From Allobosea robiniae (GTDB lineage: Bacteria; Pseudomonadota; Alphaproteobacteria; Rhizobiales; Beijerinckiaceae), in NCBI RefSeq assembly GCF_900102525.1, contig NZ_FNBZ01000004.1, forward strand, positions 310,001-374,000: 64,000 nucleotides of DNA, written 5' to 3'. A model generated the notes under the pieces. The model was not told the DNA's origin. It made no database searches and saw only the letters and a list, made by a program, of their open reading frames with translations. The position numbers were made by a program, and so were the translations under genes. Positions 18,522 through 27,297 of the stretch are shown piece after piece; within the stretch, counting starts at the first letter, position 1; the number at the start of each line of letters is the position of its first letter.

Positions 18522-19445
18522 CTATTTGCGCAGCTTCGGATCGAGGGCGTCGCGCAGGGAATCGCCGAGCACGTTGAAGGCGAGCACCACCGCGAAGATC
18601 ACCAGGCTCGGCAGAACCGAGACATGCGGCGCGAAGAACAGGAAGTTGCGCCCGTCCGCCGCCATGGCTCCAAGCTCGGCCGTCGGCGGCTGGGCGCCCA
18701 GGCCCAGGAAGGACAGCGCTGCACCGAGCAGAATGACCTGGCCGAAGCGCAGGGTGATGAAGACGAACATCGCCGAGAGGCAGTTCGGCAGGACATAGCG
18801 CAGGATGATGCGCAGGTCGCTGAGACCGAGCGAGCGCGCCGCCTCGATATAGCCCTGCTGCAGCACGACCAGCGCCGAGCCGCGGACAACGCGCGCCATC
18901 AGCGGCACGGTCGCGATCGTGAGCGCGATGATCACCGCCGGCAGACCCGGCCCGAAGATCGCGGCGATGGCCAGGCCGAACAGGATCGCGGGGAAGGACA
19001 AGAGGATGTCCATGAACCGCATCAGCACGCCCGATGCCTTCGGATAATAGGCGGCGGAGAAGCCGATGATGCCGCCGATCGTGCAGCCGAAGACGACGGA
19101 GGCGAGGCCCATCAGCAGGCTCGTGCGCAGTCCGAAGAGCAGGCGCGTGATCATGTTGCGACCCTGCCCGTCGGTGCCGAGCAGGCCCATCTCGCCCGGC
19201 GGCTTCAGCGTGTTGGCGAGGTCGTTGCCGAAGGGGTCGGTCGGCGCGAGCCAGGGCGCGAAGGCCGCACAGAGGACGGCGAGGACGACAAGCGCCAGCG
19301 CGACGCAGGAGCCGGCATCGGAAAGGAGCATCCGGAACACGGTCTTCCGGCGAACGGGCGCGGCGGCGGCAACGCTGACGGCGGCCTCGACCGTCTTGGC
19401 GCCCGGCTGCAGCGCATCGCGTTCGAGCTTCATGGGAGAGCCCAT
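18522..19445 (-). CDS. ABC transporter permease, DppC type
   Basis: A 307-residue inner-membrane subunit with about six TM helices. It carries the EAA loop EAARSLGLSDLRIILRYVLP and the N-terminal DppC/OppC_N block (FAPWLAPTDPFGNDL). PPGEMGLLGTDGQGRNMITR is characteristic of DppC-like proteins. It overlaps the DppB-type gene by one nucleotide and precedes the binding-protein gene by 41 nt. No ATPase gene is in the cluster. Confidence 0.94.
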   Translation of the reverse strand: MGSPMKLERDALQPGAKTVEAAVSVAAAAPVRRKTVFRMLLSDAGSCVALALVVLAVLCAAFAPWLAPTDPFGNDLANTLKPPGEMGLLGTDGQGRNMITRLLFGLRTSLLMGLASVVFGCTIGGIIGFSAAYYPKASGVLMRFMDILLSFPAILFGLAIAAIFGPGLPAVIIALTIATVPLMARVVRGSALVVLQQGYIEAARSLGLSDLRIILRYVLPNCLSAMFVFITLRFGQVILLGAALSFLGLGAQPPTAELGAMAADGRNFLFFAPHVSVLPSLVIFAVVLAFNVLGDSLRDALDPKLRK

Positions 19446-20386
19446 CAGGTGCCCCTCACGCGCGGGTCGAGCACGGCATAGAGGACGTCCACCGCGAGAT
19501 TGACCAGGATGAAGCCGAGCGAGAGCATGATGATCGTGCCCTGCGCCATCGGCAGGTCGCTGGACAGGATGGCGCCGACCGCGAGCCGGCCGATGCCCGG
19601 CCAGGAGAACACGGTTTCGGTGACGACTGCGCCGCCGAGCAGGAAGCCGATCTGCAGGCCGATCAGCGTGACGACCGGGACCAGCGCATTGCGCAGGGTG
19701 TGGCGCAGCACGACCGTGATCTCACCGAGGCCCTTGGCCCGGGCGGTGCGGACGTGGTCGGCGCCGAGCTCGTCGAGCACCGAGGTGCGGGTCATGCGGG
19801 CGACCGGGCCAACGAAGACGCCGCCGAGCGTGATCGCCGGCAGAATGATCCCCTGGATGCCCTCCCAGGTCCAGAGCGGGCCCATGCGGCCGGTGAAGGG
19901 CAGGATCGGATAATAGAAGCCGAAGAGCCAGATCAGCCCGAGGCCGAGGAAGAAGACCGGCAGCGAGACACCGGCGACCGAGACCGCCATGATCGCGCGG
20001 TCGATCAGCGAGCCCCGATAATAGGCGCCGACCGTGCCGAGGAACATGCCGAGCGGGATCGCCCAGACCAGCGAGGCCAGCATCAGCTCGAGCGTCGGGC
20101 CGATGGTGTTGCCGAGTTCCTGCGTCACCGGGACGTTGTTGATGATGGAGACGCCGAGATCGCCCTGGGCCAGGCGCCCGATATAGATGGCGAACTGCTT
20201 CCAGAGCGGTTCGTTGAGCCCCAACTCCTGGCGAATGGCCTCGACCACATCCTGCGTCGCCATCGGGCCGGCCCGGACCTGGGCCGGGTCGGTCGGTACC
20301 ACCTGCATCAGCAGGAAGCCGATCAGCAGCACGCCGAACAGCACCGGCAGGACGAGAAGCAGCCTTTGCAGCGTATGCCGCAGCAT
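19445..20386 (-). CDS. ABC transporter permease, DppB type
   Basis: A 313-residue inner-membrane subunit with about six TM helices. It begins MLRHTLQRLLLVLPVLFGV, has the DppB N-terminal signature LGLNEPLWKQFAIYIGRLAQGDLG and the EAA loop TARAKGLGEITVVLRHTLRNA. It lies 13 nt after the amidohydrolase gene and overlaps the DppC-type gene by one nucleotide, so all are one operon. Confidence 0.95.
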   Translation of the reverse strand: MLRHTLQRLLLVLPVLFGVLLIGFLLMQVVPTDPAQVRAGPMATQDVVEAIRQELGLNEPLWKQFAIYIGRLAQGDLGVSIINNVPVTQELGNTIGPTLELMLASLVWAIPLGMFLGTVGAYYRGSLIDRAIMAVSVAGVSLPVFFLGLGLIWLFGFYYPILPFTGRMGPLWTWEGIQGIILPAITLGGVFVGPVARMTRTSVLDELGADHVRTARAKGLGEITVVLRHTLRNALVPVVTLIGLQIGFLLGGAVVTETVFSWPGIGRLAVGAILSSDLPMAQGTIIMLSLGFILVNLAVDVLYAVLDPRVRGT

Positions 20387-20399
20387 GAAGGGCGCCTCC

Positions 20400-22046
20400 C
20401 TATTGCGCGGCGGCTGCGAGCTGGCCGTGGCGGTCGAAGACCACCGCGCCGCCGAGCAGGGTCAGGTCGCAACGCACGTCGTTCTCGACCTCACCGACAG
20501 GGATCGCGAAGATGTCGTGCGAGAGCACGGCGATGTCGGCGAGCTGGCCCGGCACCAGCCGGCCGACCCTGTCCTCGGCGAACTGGGTATAGGCGCCGAG
20601 CAGCGTATAGGCGTGAACAGCCTCCTCCATGCTCAGGCTCTCGGCACCGCCGATCTCGGTATGGCGCTTGGTCTGGCGGGTGACCATGGTGAAGAGGTTC
20701 TTGAACGGGTCGGTGGCGCAGACCGGCGCATCCGAGCTCGCCGCCGCATGCAGGCCGCCATCGAGCCATTTGCGCATCGGATAGGAAGCGCCGGCGCGTT
20801 CCTCACCGAGATTGATCACATAGAGATCGCCGAATTCGTAGATGAAGGCCGGCTGCGGCACCGGGTCGATGCCGGCAGCGGCCATGCGGGCGAGCTGACC
20901 GTCGGTGAGGAAGCCGCAATGCTCGATGCGGTGGCGGCGCCCCTTGATCGGATGCTCGGGGCTGTCGGCCTTCTCCATGCCGGAGAGCACCTGCTCGATG
21001 GCGGCATCGCCGATCGCGTGGATGGCGAGCTGGTAGCCGAGCTCATGGTAGTGCCGGAGATAGCCGTGCATCGCCGCGTCAGAATAAATGAAGATGCCGC
21101 GATTATCGGGGTCGCCGACGAGGTAGGGCTCGCTCATCGCGGCAGTCAGGCCGCCGGCACTACCGTCACCGAAGACCTTCATCGCGCCATAGCGCAAAAG
21201 GCCGGTCTCGCGGCCGAAGCGGTAGCCTGCCGCATGGGCCTCGTCGCCGATGCCGTCGGCATTACCGTAGATGCAGACCCAGGTGCGGACCGGCAGCGTG
21301 CCGGCGCGCGCAACCTCCTCATAGGCCTCGATCTCGGCCATACCAGCGCCCATGCCGACGCCGGCATCCATCACGCTGGTGAAGCCCTGCGCGAGCATGT
21401 AGTGCCCGGCCTTCTCGATCGCGGCCTTGAGCTCGGCGGCGCTCGGGCGCGGCATCGCCTGGACGATCAGGCGCATGGCGCTTTCGGCCAGCAGGCCGGT
21501 CAATTTGTTGTCGCGACGCTCGATCAGGCCGCCATCGGGGCTCGGCGTGTTGTGACCGATGCCGGCTGCCGCCATGGCGCGGCTGTTGACGACGCCGACA
21601 TGGCCGCAGGTGCGCTTGATGTAGACGGGATTGTCGGGCGAAACGCGGTCGAGTTCCTCGGCCGTCGGGTGGCGGGCCTCAGTGAGTTCGTTATGGTCGT
21701 AGCCACGACCGGTGACCCATTCGCCGGGCTTCTTGCCCTTCACCGCCACAGCGATGCGACGCAGGACCTCTTCGATGCTGTTGACGCCTTCCTCGGGGCG
21801 CAGATTGACCTCGCTCATGGCGAGACCGAGCGGCAGCAGATGCATATGCGCGTCGTTGAGGCCGGGAATGGCGACACGGCCGGCAAGGTCCACGACCTGG
21901 GTATCCGGTCCCTGGAGTGCGGCGATCTCGGCGGCCGAACCCGCAGCCAGCACCTTGCCTCCGCCGATCGCCAGGGCTTCCGCGAAGCCTTCCGCCAAGC
22001 CGCAGAAGATGCGGCCATTCAACAAAACGGTCTCGGCTTGCGTCAT
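20400..22046 (-). CDS. Amidohydrolase, YtcJ/Amidohydro_3 family
   Basis: A 548-residue metal-dependent hydrolase of the YtcJ-like subgroup. The metal-binding site GLNDAHMHLLP (His67, His69) is followed by GYDHNELTEARHPT, LAIHAIGDAAIEQVL, HRIEHCGFL and a C-terminal LADIAVLSHDIFAIP. The chosen start MTQAETVLLNGRIF matches the usual N-terminus; an upstream in-frame ATG at 22133 would add 29 residues that are not family-like. It is the first gene of the importer operon and reads divergently from an XRE-cupin regulator. The substrate is unknown; amides, N-substituted amino acids and ureides are all possible. Confidence 0.9.
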   Translation of the reverse strand: MTQAETVLLNGRIFCGLAEGFAEALAIGGGKVLAAGSAAEIAALQGPDTQVVDLAGRVAIPGLNDAHMHLLPLGLAMSEVNLRPEEGVNSIEEVLRRIAVAVKGKKPGEWVTGRGYDHNELTEARHPTAEELDRVSPDNPVYIKRTCGHVGVVNSRAMAAAGIGHNTPSPDGGLIERRDNKLTGLLAESAMRLIVQAMPRPSAAELKAAIEKAGHYMLAQGFTSVMDAGVGMGAGMAEIEAYEEVARAGTLPVRTWVCIYGNADGIGDEAHAAGYRFGRETGLLRYGAMKVFGDGSAGGLTAAMSEPYLVGDPDNRGIFIYSDAAMHGYLRHYHELGYQLAIHAIGDAAIEQVLSGMEKADSPEHPIKGRRHRIEHCGFLTDGQLARMAAAGIDPVPQPAFIYEFGDLYVINLGEERAGASYPMRKWLDGGLHAAASSDAPVCATDPFKNLFTMVTRQTKRHTEIGGAESLSMEEAVHAYTLLGAYTQFAEDRVGRLVPGQLADIAVLSHDIFAIPVGEVENDVRCDLTLLGGAVVFDRHGQLAAAAQ

Positions 22047-22368
22047 CGCCCGGATTACCCTGCTTTCCCTGTTGAATTCTCGCCGCGAGGCATTGGCGAG
22101 GCGATAGTCTTCGGCAAGCATCTCCCGTGCCATGAACGCGACAATGCGCGCCTATGCGGCCCTATCGTATCGAATGGGGGATTTAGTCTGGACGGTGTGC
22201 TTTTGACGCTAAAACTATGCCACTCCGCCTGTTCCCCATGACACTATTTTCTTATGGCTTTCCGGCAGCATTGCTCAGAATATTGAACATGGCAAGGGCC
22301 GCGCACAGGCGGGCCCTGCATGACGCGCAGGAAAGACAAGGCGCGCAGAATGGGGAAACGGAGCGACT
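22047..22368. promoter_or_regulatory. Divergent promoter region, amidohydrolase operon / XRE-cupin regulator
   Basis: A 322-nt gap without a convincing gene. It is locally AT-richer than the surroundings near 22180-22260 (stretches such as GCTTTTGACGCTAAAAC and CACTATTTTCTTATGG), the expected place of both promoters and of the regulator's operator. An imperfect pair TTTAG ... CTAAA flanks about 22 nt near 22190-22215, but I cannot assign a specific box. The regulator has a Shine-Dalgarno-like ACGGAGCG just before its ATG. Confidence 0.5.
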
Positions 22369-22947
22369 ATGAGCTTTGATGTCGGCGGAAGGCTGAAGGA
22401 AATCAGGCTGGCGGCCGGACTTTCCCAACGCGAGCTCGCGGCGCGCTCCGGCGTGACCCATAGCCTGATCTCGCTGATCGAGCAGAATCGCAACAGCCCG
22501 TCGGTCGCGTCGCTGCGCAAGATCCTCGACGGCATCCCAATGACCATGGTCAATTTTTTTGACGAGGCGCGAGCGCCGCGCGACAAGGTCTTCTTCGAGG
22601 CGCCGGACCTGCTTGACCTGACCTCGCGCCTGCACCAGGTCAATGGCGGCGAGAGCCGGGGACAGATGTCGTTCCGCCAAGTCGGGGATGCCCAGGCGCA
22701 TAACCTGCAGATCCTGCACGAATCCTACGATCCCGGCGCCGATACCGGCATCGCCATGCTCAAGCACGATTCCCATGAAGGGGGGGTGGTGCTGGCGGGC
22801 GAACTGGAGGTCACGGTCGGCGACCAGATCAGGGTGCTCAAGCCGGGCGATGCCTATCTCTTCGACAGCCGCATTCCGCATCGCTACCGCAATATCGGGA
22901 CGGAACGCTGCATCGTGGTCAGCGCCTGCACACCGCCCTATCTTTGA
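22369..22947 (+). CDS. XRE-family regulator with C-terminal cupin domain
   Basis: A 192-residue transcription factor. The N-terminal helix-turn-helix spans about residues 8-62 (LKEIRLAAGLSQRELAARSG, LISLIEQNRNSPSVASLRKI). The C-terminal cupin (about 115-185) has EGGVVLAGELEVTVGDQ and LKPGDAYLFDSRIPHRYRN. This is the PuuR-like arrangement, in which the cupin senses a small metabolite and the HTH controls a neighbouring catabolic operon. It faces the amidohydrolase/ABC cluster and is the obvious local regulator. Confidence 0.92.
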   Translation: MSFDVGGRLKEIRLAAGLSQRELAARSGVTHSLISLIEQNRNSPSVASLRKILDGIPMTMVNFFDEARAPRDKVFFEAPDLLDLTSRLHQVNGGESRGQMSFRQVGDAQAHNLQILHESYDPGADTGIAMLKHDSHEGGVVLAGELEVTVGDQIRVLKPGDAYLFDSRIPHRYRNIGTERCIVVSACTPPYL

Positions 22948-22966
22948 TTGGACCCGGCATGCGAGC

Positions 22967-23082
22967 CCTCATCCTGAGGAGCCGTGTCAGCGGCGTCTCG
23001 AAGGATGCTTCAGATGGCTCCGGAACCTCCTAGAGCATCGTTCGAGACGCCATTCCCAAGGGAATGGCTCCTCAGGATGAGG
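22967..23082. repeat. 116-bp intergenic inverted repeat
   Basis: Outer arms CCTCATCCTGAGGAGCC (22967-22983) and GGCTCCTCAGGATGAGG (23066-23082) are perfect complements of 17 nt. Inner arms GGCGTCTCGAA (22992-23002) and TTCGAGACGCC (23041-23051) are also perfect, and a third small hairpin ATTCCC-AAG-GGAAT lies at 23052-23065. The whole folds as one cruciform-like unit. Similar CCTCATCCTGAGGAGC elements occur between genes in related genera. No ORF inside. Confidence 0.85.
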
Positions 23083-23144
23083 CTGGGGAGTTCCAGACGA
23101 TAGCCACGCTCCAAGGGCGCTCGCCGCATCGTGACGCCCACAAC

Positions 23145-23161
23145 CTTAGAATCCATTTAAA
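23145..23161. promoter_or_regulatory. Candidate iron control element (Irr-type box) upstream of siderophore operon
   Basis: The 17-mer CTTAGAATCCATTTAAA matches the rhizobial ICE consensus TTTAGAATTATTCTAAA at 12 of 17 positions. It lies 65 nt upstream of the AraC regulator start in an AT-rich island within GC-rich DNA. Irr binding is inference from similarity and from the iron-uptake genes downstream. Confidence 0.4.
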
Positions 23162-23225
23162 CTATTGATATTATTTGATTTTTATTCCGATATCCGATAA
23201 TCATCGCCTCCTCACAGAGGTCGCG

Positions 23226-24089
23226 ATGCACGCCGGTTCCAGCTCAGTCCAGACATCCGCCACGAGCCTGGAGCTGTTCTCGCGCAATCTCTCGCTCTCG
23301 GCCGGCACCTTCCTGATCCAGGAGGGCGAGCGGATCGTGGGCCCGATGCGGCCGGGGCTGAAGGTCGCCGTCATGCTCGAAGGCCGTCAGGCGCTCGAAC
23401 TCGACGATCGCCCGGCCGTCGTCCTCGACGGGCCGGCCATCCTCATCGCCGCCAATGGCGGCGAGCACATGCAGCAGCGCACCGGCCTTGCAGACGGCAC
23501 CCTGCGCTGCGCGCTGATACAGTTCGACTTCGACTTCGTCGCGCGTGAATTCGGCCCCGACGTCGCAAAGGCCGCGCGCCTTGCCTGCTCCGACGGGGCG
23601 GGTTTCTGGGTGCGTCCGGCCGATGCCCCGATCCGGTCGCTGGCGCTGCAGATGGCGGAATGCCAGGTCGGCGAGGCGCTGCGCCCCCTCTATCTCGCCG
23701 GCAAGGCGCTGGAGCTCGGCGCGCTCGTGCTGGATCGGATGCTCGGCGAGCGTCCCACCCGCCCGGCCCGGCTCAACCCGCGCCTGCGCGAGCAGGTCCA
23801 TGCCGCCCGCGACCGCCTGCTCGAAGCCCTGCGCGAGCCGCCCGGCCTGGCGGAGCTGGCACGCGAAAGCGGGCTCAACCCGACCAAGTTGACCTCGGCC
23901 TTCCGGGCGGAATTCGGCGCCAGCGTCTTCGAGTACCTGCAAGAGCAGCGCCTGCAGCAGGCCTATGCGATGATCGCGAGCGGAGAGACCAGCATCGCCG
24001 TCGCCGCCTTCCAGGTCGGCTACAGCCCGGCCCATTTCTCCGGGCTGTTCCGCAAGCGTTTCGGCATCGCGCCCAGCGCCCTGCGCTGA
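23226..24089 (+). CDS. AraC-family regulator, PchR-like (siderophore-responsive)
   Basis: A 287-residue regulator. The C-terminal AraC/XylS domain has two HTH motifs: PPGLAELARESGLNPTKLTS followed by FRAEFGASVFEYLQEQRLQQ, and TSIAVAAFQVGYSPAHFSGL followed by FRKRFGIAPSALR. The N-terminal half carries GLKVAVMLEGRQALELDD, as in PchR, where ferric siderophore is the coactivator. The ATG at 23226, preceded by AGAGG, is preferred over an in-frame start at 23175. It is directly upstream of a TonB-dependent receptor, which it probably activates. Confidence 0.9.
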   Translation: MHAGSSSVQTSATSLELFSRNLSLSAGTFLIQEGERIVGPMRPGLKVAVMLEGRQALELDDRPAVVLDGPAILIAANGGEHMQQRTGLADGTLRCALIQFDFDFVAREFGPDVAKAARLACSDGAGFWVRPADAPIRSLALQMAECQVGEALRPLYLAGKALELGALVLDRMLGERPTRPARLNPRLREQVHAARDRLLEALREPPGLAELARESGLNPTKLTSAFRAEFGASVFEYLQEQRLQQAYAMIASGETSIAVAAFQVGYSPAHFSGLFRKRFGIAPSALR

Positions 24090-24253
24090 TCCGGGCCATG
24101 AATCCGCCGTCCCGTTCTTGCTTGGACGCGTTCGAAACGCGACCGAAAGAAATACTGCCGCGATCGAAAGCCAAGCGCGTTGCCGCCCTGGCAGCCTTCC
24201 TGAAAGAACCCCGGAGACGCGGCGCCAGAAGCGCCAGGGGCAGGAATACAGGC

Positions 24254-26449
24254 ATGACCGGGATCAACAGCAGCAATCGCGCGATGGGGCGGGCCGGTGT
24301 GGCGCTGGCCGCTCTCCTCGTCGGCGGGGCGGGCACGGCGCTGGCGCAGGGCGCCGGGGCGACCCAGGCCGGCACGCCGATCGGCCTCGACACCATCGAG
24401 GTCCAGGGCGAGCGCGCCAGCGGCCCGGTCAACGGCTATGTCGCCCGCCGCAGCGACACCGCGACCAAGACCGACACGCCGATCATGGAGACGCCGCAAT
24501 CGATCACGGTCGTCACCCGCGACCAGATGGACGACCAGGGCGCGACCACGGTCAGCCAGGCCCTGCGCTACAGCGCCGGCGTGCTCGGCGAGACGCGCCT
24601 GTCCTCGGGCGGCCGCTATGACAGCGTCTTCATCCGCGGCTTCGGTGGCGCCGGAACCGGCGCCGGCTTCGTCAACAATCTCGACGGCCTGCGCTACCTG
24701 CGCGGCGTCAACTTCCTCGTGCCCTCCTTCGAGCCCTGGGGGCTGGAACGGGTCGAGGTGCTGCGCGGCCCGTCCTCGGTGGTGTTCGGGCAGGTCAAGC
24801 CCGGCGGCCTGGTCAACATGGTCAGCAAGCGCCCACGCGACGAAAAGCACGGCGAGATCCAGCTCCGCATCGGCGAAAGGCAGCGGGCCGAGATGGCCTT
24901 CGATGTCGGCGGACCGATCGATCCGCAGAAGACCTGGCTCTATCGCGTGGTCGGCCTCGGCCGGACGGCCGATACCCAGGTCGACTACACGCAGGACCAG
25001 CGCATCTTCATCGCGCCCTCCGTCACCTATCGGCCGAACGGCGCGACGACCTTCACGCTGATGGCGTCGTTCCAGCGCGACCCCGAGACCGGCTTCTACG
25101 GCTTCATCCCCGCGGTCGGCACCGTCCTGCCGAGCCGCAACGGCCGCATCCGCAGCGAGTTCTTCCCAGGCGAGCCGCGCTTCGAGGGCTATAGCCGCAA
25201 CCAGGCCAATCTCGGCTGGGCCTTCGAGCATCGCTTCAACGACATCTTCACCTTCCGCCAGAACGTCCGGCTGTCCGACCTCGAATCGCGCTTCCGGACG
25301 GTGGCTGTCGGCGGCATCGCGGCCGACCAGAAGACGCTGACCCGCCGCGTGACGATGTCGAACGAGAAGGCACGCACCGCCGGCATCGACAACCAGCTCC
25401 AGGCCGATTTCCGCACGGGACCGCTGACGCACAAGGTGCTCTTCGGCGTCGACGGCTACTGGACCGACGGCACCGCCTTCACCGGCGCCGGCGGCACCGT
25501 GCAGACGCTCGACTACACCAACCCGATCTATGGCCGCCTGCCCTTCGCCCTGCCCGCGCTGGCCGGCACCAAGCAGACCACGGCCCAGTACGGCATCTAC
25601 CTGCAGGACCAGATCAAGCTCGATCGACTCTCGCTGGTCGTCGGGGGTCGCTTCGACCGGGCCGAGGCCCGTACCCGCGCGATGAGCACCGGCGTCCTGA
25701 CCAAGCAGGACGATACGGCGCGCACCGGCCGCGTCGCGCTGATGTACAATTTCGACAACGGCTTCGCGCCCTATGCCAGCTATTCGACCTCGTTCGATCC
25801 GCAGGCGGGCACGACCTTCGCGGGCACGCCGTTCAAGCCGACCGAGGGCGAGCAGTTCGAGGCCGGCTTCAAATACGAGCCGCCGGGCATGAACGCCTTC
25901 CTGCAGGCCTCGGTCTACCAATTGACCCAGACCAACGTCCCGACGACCGACCTCGCCCATCCGACCTTCCAGATCCAGACCGGCGAGGTCCGGGCGCGGG
26001 GCATCGAGGTCGAGGCCCGTGCGACCGTGTTCGACAATCTCGATCTCGTCGCGGCCTATACCTATACCGATGCCGAGGTGACCAAGAGCAGCGGCGTCGA
26101 CCTGCACAAGCGCCCGACCGTCGTGCCGCGCCATACCGCAGCGCTCTGGGGGCACTACACCTTCCGGACGGGCCTGCTCTCGGGCCTCGGTCTCGGTGCG
26201 GGCGTCCGGTATGTCGGCAGCGGCGCCGGCGACCCCGCCAACACCTTCTCCACATCGGCCTACACGCTGGTCGATGCCGCGATCAGCTACGATCTCGCGG
26301 CGGCCAGCCCGGCCCTCAAGGGCTGGAAGGTGCAGGTCAACGCCCAGAACCTGTTCGACAAGGAGTATATCTCCGGCTGCTACGGCACGACGCAGTGCTC
26401 ATTCGGCCTGCGCCGCACGGTCCTCGCGACGTTGTCCTACCGCTGGTGA
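24254..26449 (+). CDS. TonB-dependent ferric-siderophore receptor
   Basis: A 731-residue outer-membrane protein with a signal peptide ending TALAQ. The plug domain has TPIMETPQSITVVTRDQMDD, YSAGVLGE, FIRGFGG, ERVEVLRGPSSVVFGQ and KPGGLVNMVSKRP, which place it in the FhuA/FpvA-type siderophore subfamily. The beta barrel ends with the classic FDKEYISGCYGTTQCSFG block and a terminal aromatic-Arg-Trp (SYRW). No N-terminal STN signalling domain is present, so it is a plain receptor. It is followed after 8 nt by an IroE-like esterase. The ligand is not determined; the neighbouring esterase suggests a catecholate ester. Confidence 0.95.
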   Translation: MTGINSSNRAMGRAGVALAALLVGGAGTALAQGAGATQAGTPIGLDTIEVQGERASGPVNGYVARRSDTATKTDTPIMETPQSITVVTRDQMDDQGATTVSQALRYSAGVLGETRLSSGGRYDSVFIRGFGGAGTGAGFVNNLDGLRYLRGVNFLVPSFEPWGLERVEVLRGPSSVVFGQVKPGGLVNMVSKRPRDEKHGEIQLRIGERQRAEMAFDVGGPIDPQKTWLYRVVGLGRTADTQVDYTQDQRIFIAPSVTYRPNGATTFTLMASFQRDPETGFYGFIPAVGTVLPSRNGRIRSEFFPGEPRFEGYSRNQANLGWAFEHRFNDIFTFRQNVRLSDLESRFRTVAVGGIAADQKTLTRRVTMSNEKARTAGIDNQLQADFRTGPLTHKVLFGVDGYWTDGTAFTGAGGTVQTLDYTNPIYGRLPFALPALAGTKQTTAQYGIYLQDQIKLDRLSLVVGGRFDRAEARTRAMSTGVLTKQDDTARTGRVALMYNFDNGFAPYASYSTSFDPQAGTTFAGTPFKPTEGEQFEAGFKYEPPGMNAFLQASVYQLTQTNVPTTDLAHPTFQIQTGEVRARGIEVEARATVFDNLDLVAAYTYTDAEVTKSSGVDLHKRPTVVPRHTAALWGHYTFRTGLLSGLGLGAGVRYVGSGAGDPANTFSTSAYTLVDAAISYDLAAASPALKGWKVQVNAQNLFDKEYISGCYGTTQCSFGLRRTVLATLSYRW

Positions 26450-26457
26450 GGTCGCCG

Positions 26458-27297
26458 ATGCAGCCGGACAGCCCTCCCGATATCGGCCTCGCTCCCGTCA
26501 CGCTGCCGCAGGCCTGGCAGCGCGACTTCGCGGCCCGTGACGGGTCGCGCTACCGGCTGCTGATCTCCGTGCCGGAAGGCCCTGCACCGGCACGCGGTTT
26601 TCCAAGCCTCGTGCTGGTCGACGGCCACGCACTGTTCCCGATGGCCGCCACGGCCGCCCGCCTGCAGGCGCAGCGCCCGGAAGCGACCGGCGTCGGCCCC
26701 GCCGTCGTCATCGGCATCGGCTATCCCGATGAACGGCCCTTCGATGCGGAGCGGCGCCAGCGCGACCTCCTGCCCGTCCCCGGCGGCGCCGACCGCTTTC
26801 TCGACGCGATCATCGACGAAATCCTGCCTGCCGTCGCGCGGATCGCGCCGCTCGACCCGGCCCGGCGGGCGCTGGCCGGCCATTCCTATGGCGGGCTGTT
26901 CGTGCTGCACGCGCTGTTCACCCGGCCCGGCCTGTTCGAGGCCCATGTCGCCGGCAGTCCCTCGATCTGGTGGCAGGACCGCGCCATCCTCGCGAGCGAG
27001 GTTGCCTTCCGGCGTAGCGGCCCGGCTTCCGCCGGGCGGCTTCTGATCACGGTCGGCAGCCATGAGCAGGCCCCCGCCCTCGCCGTCACGCTGCAGCGGG
27101 CCGAGCGGCTCGCACGCGCACGGATGCGCGACAATGCCGCCGAGATGGCGGAACGCCTGAGCGCGTCCGGCTGCGTCAATTGCAGCTTCACCGAATTCCC
27201 CGGCGAGAACCATGTCTCGGTGATCCCGTCGATGCTCTCGCGCGCTGTGGCCTTCGCGCTCGCCGGCACGGCCCAGGACAAGGCGGCGGCAGCATGA
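26458..27297 (+). CDS. Alpha/beta hydrolase, ferric siderophore esterase (IroE/BesA-like)
   Basis: A 279-residue alpha/beta hydrolase of the putative esterase (Esterase_PHB/IroE) family. The nucleophile elbow is AGHSYGGLF (Ser143), the acid probably lies in ITVGSHEQ, and the catalytic His is in FPGENHVSV. The N-terminal RYRLLISVPEGP and LVLVDGHALF blocks are as in IroE, which linearises enterobactin-type siderophores in the periplasm. No clear signal peptide is seen, so a cytoplasmic release role is more likely here. The ATG at 26458 follows GGTGAGG; the stop overlaps the next start (ATGA). Confidence 0.86.
   Translation: MQPDSPPDIGLAPVTLPQAWQRDFAARDGSRYRLLISVPEGPAPARGFPSLVLVDGHALFPMAATAARLQAQRPEATGVGPAVVIGIGYPDERPFDAERRQRDLLPVPGGADRFLDAIIDEILPAVARIAPLDPARRALAGHSYGGLFVLHALFTRPGLFEAHVAGSPSIWWQDRAILASEVAFRRSGPASAGRLLITVGSHEQAPALAVTLQRAERLARARMRDNAAEMAERLSASGCVNCSFTEFPGENHVSVIPSMLSRAVAFALAGTAQDKAAAA

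Noticed and set aside
23660..24253. In-frame N-terminal extension of the TonB-dependent receptor
   Set aside because: It overlaps the AraC gene in another frame and gives Arg/Ala-rich sequence; the signal peptide starts at 24254.
24020..26155. Minus-strand ORF of 711 residues opposite the TonB-dependent receptor
   Set aside because: Antisense to a receptor with intact plug and barrel motifs; low-complexity composition and no domain. The same applies to 16945-18468, 48756-51026 and 31225-33123 on the plus strand.
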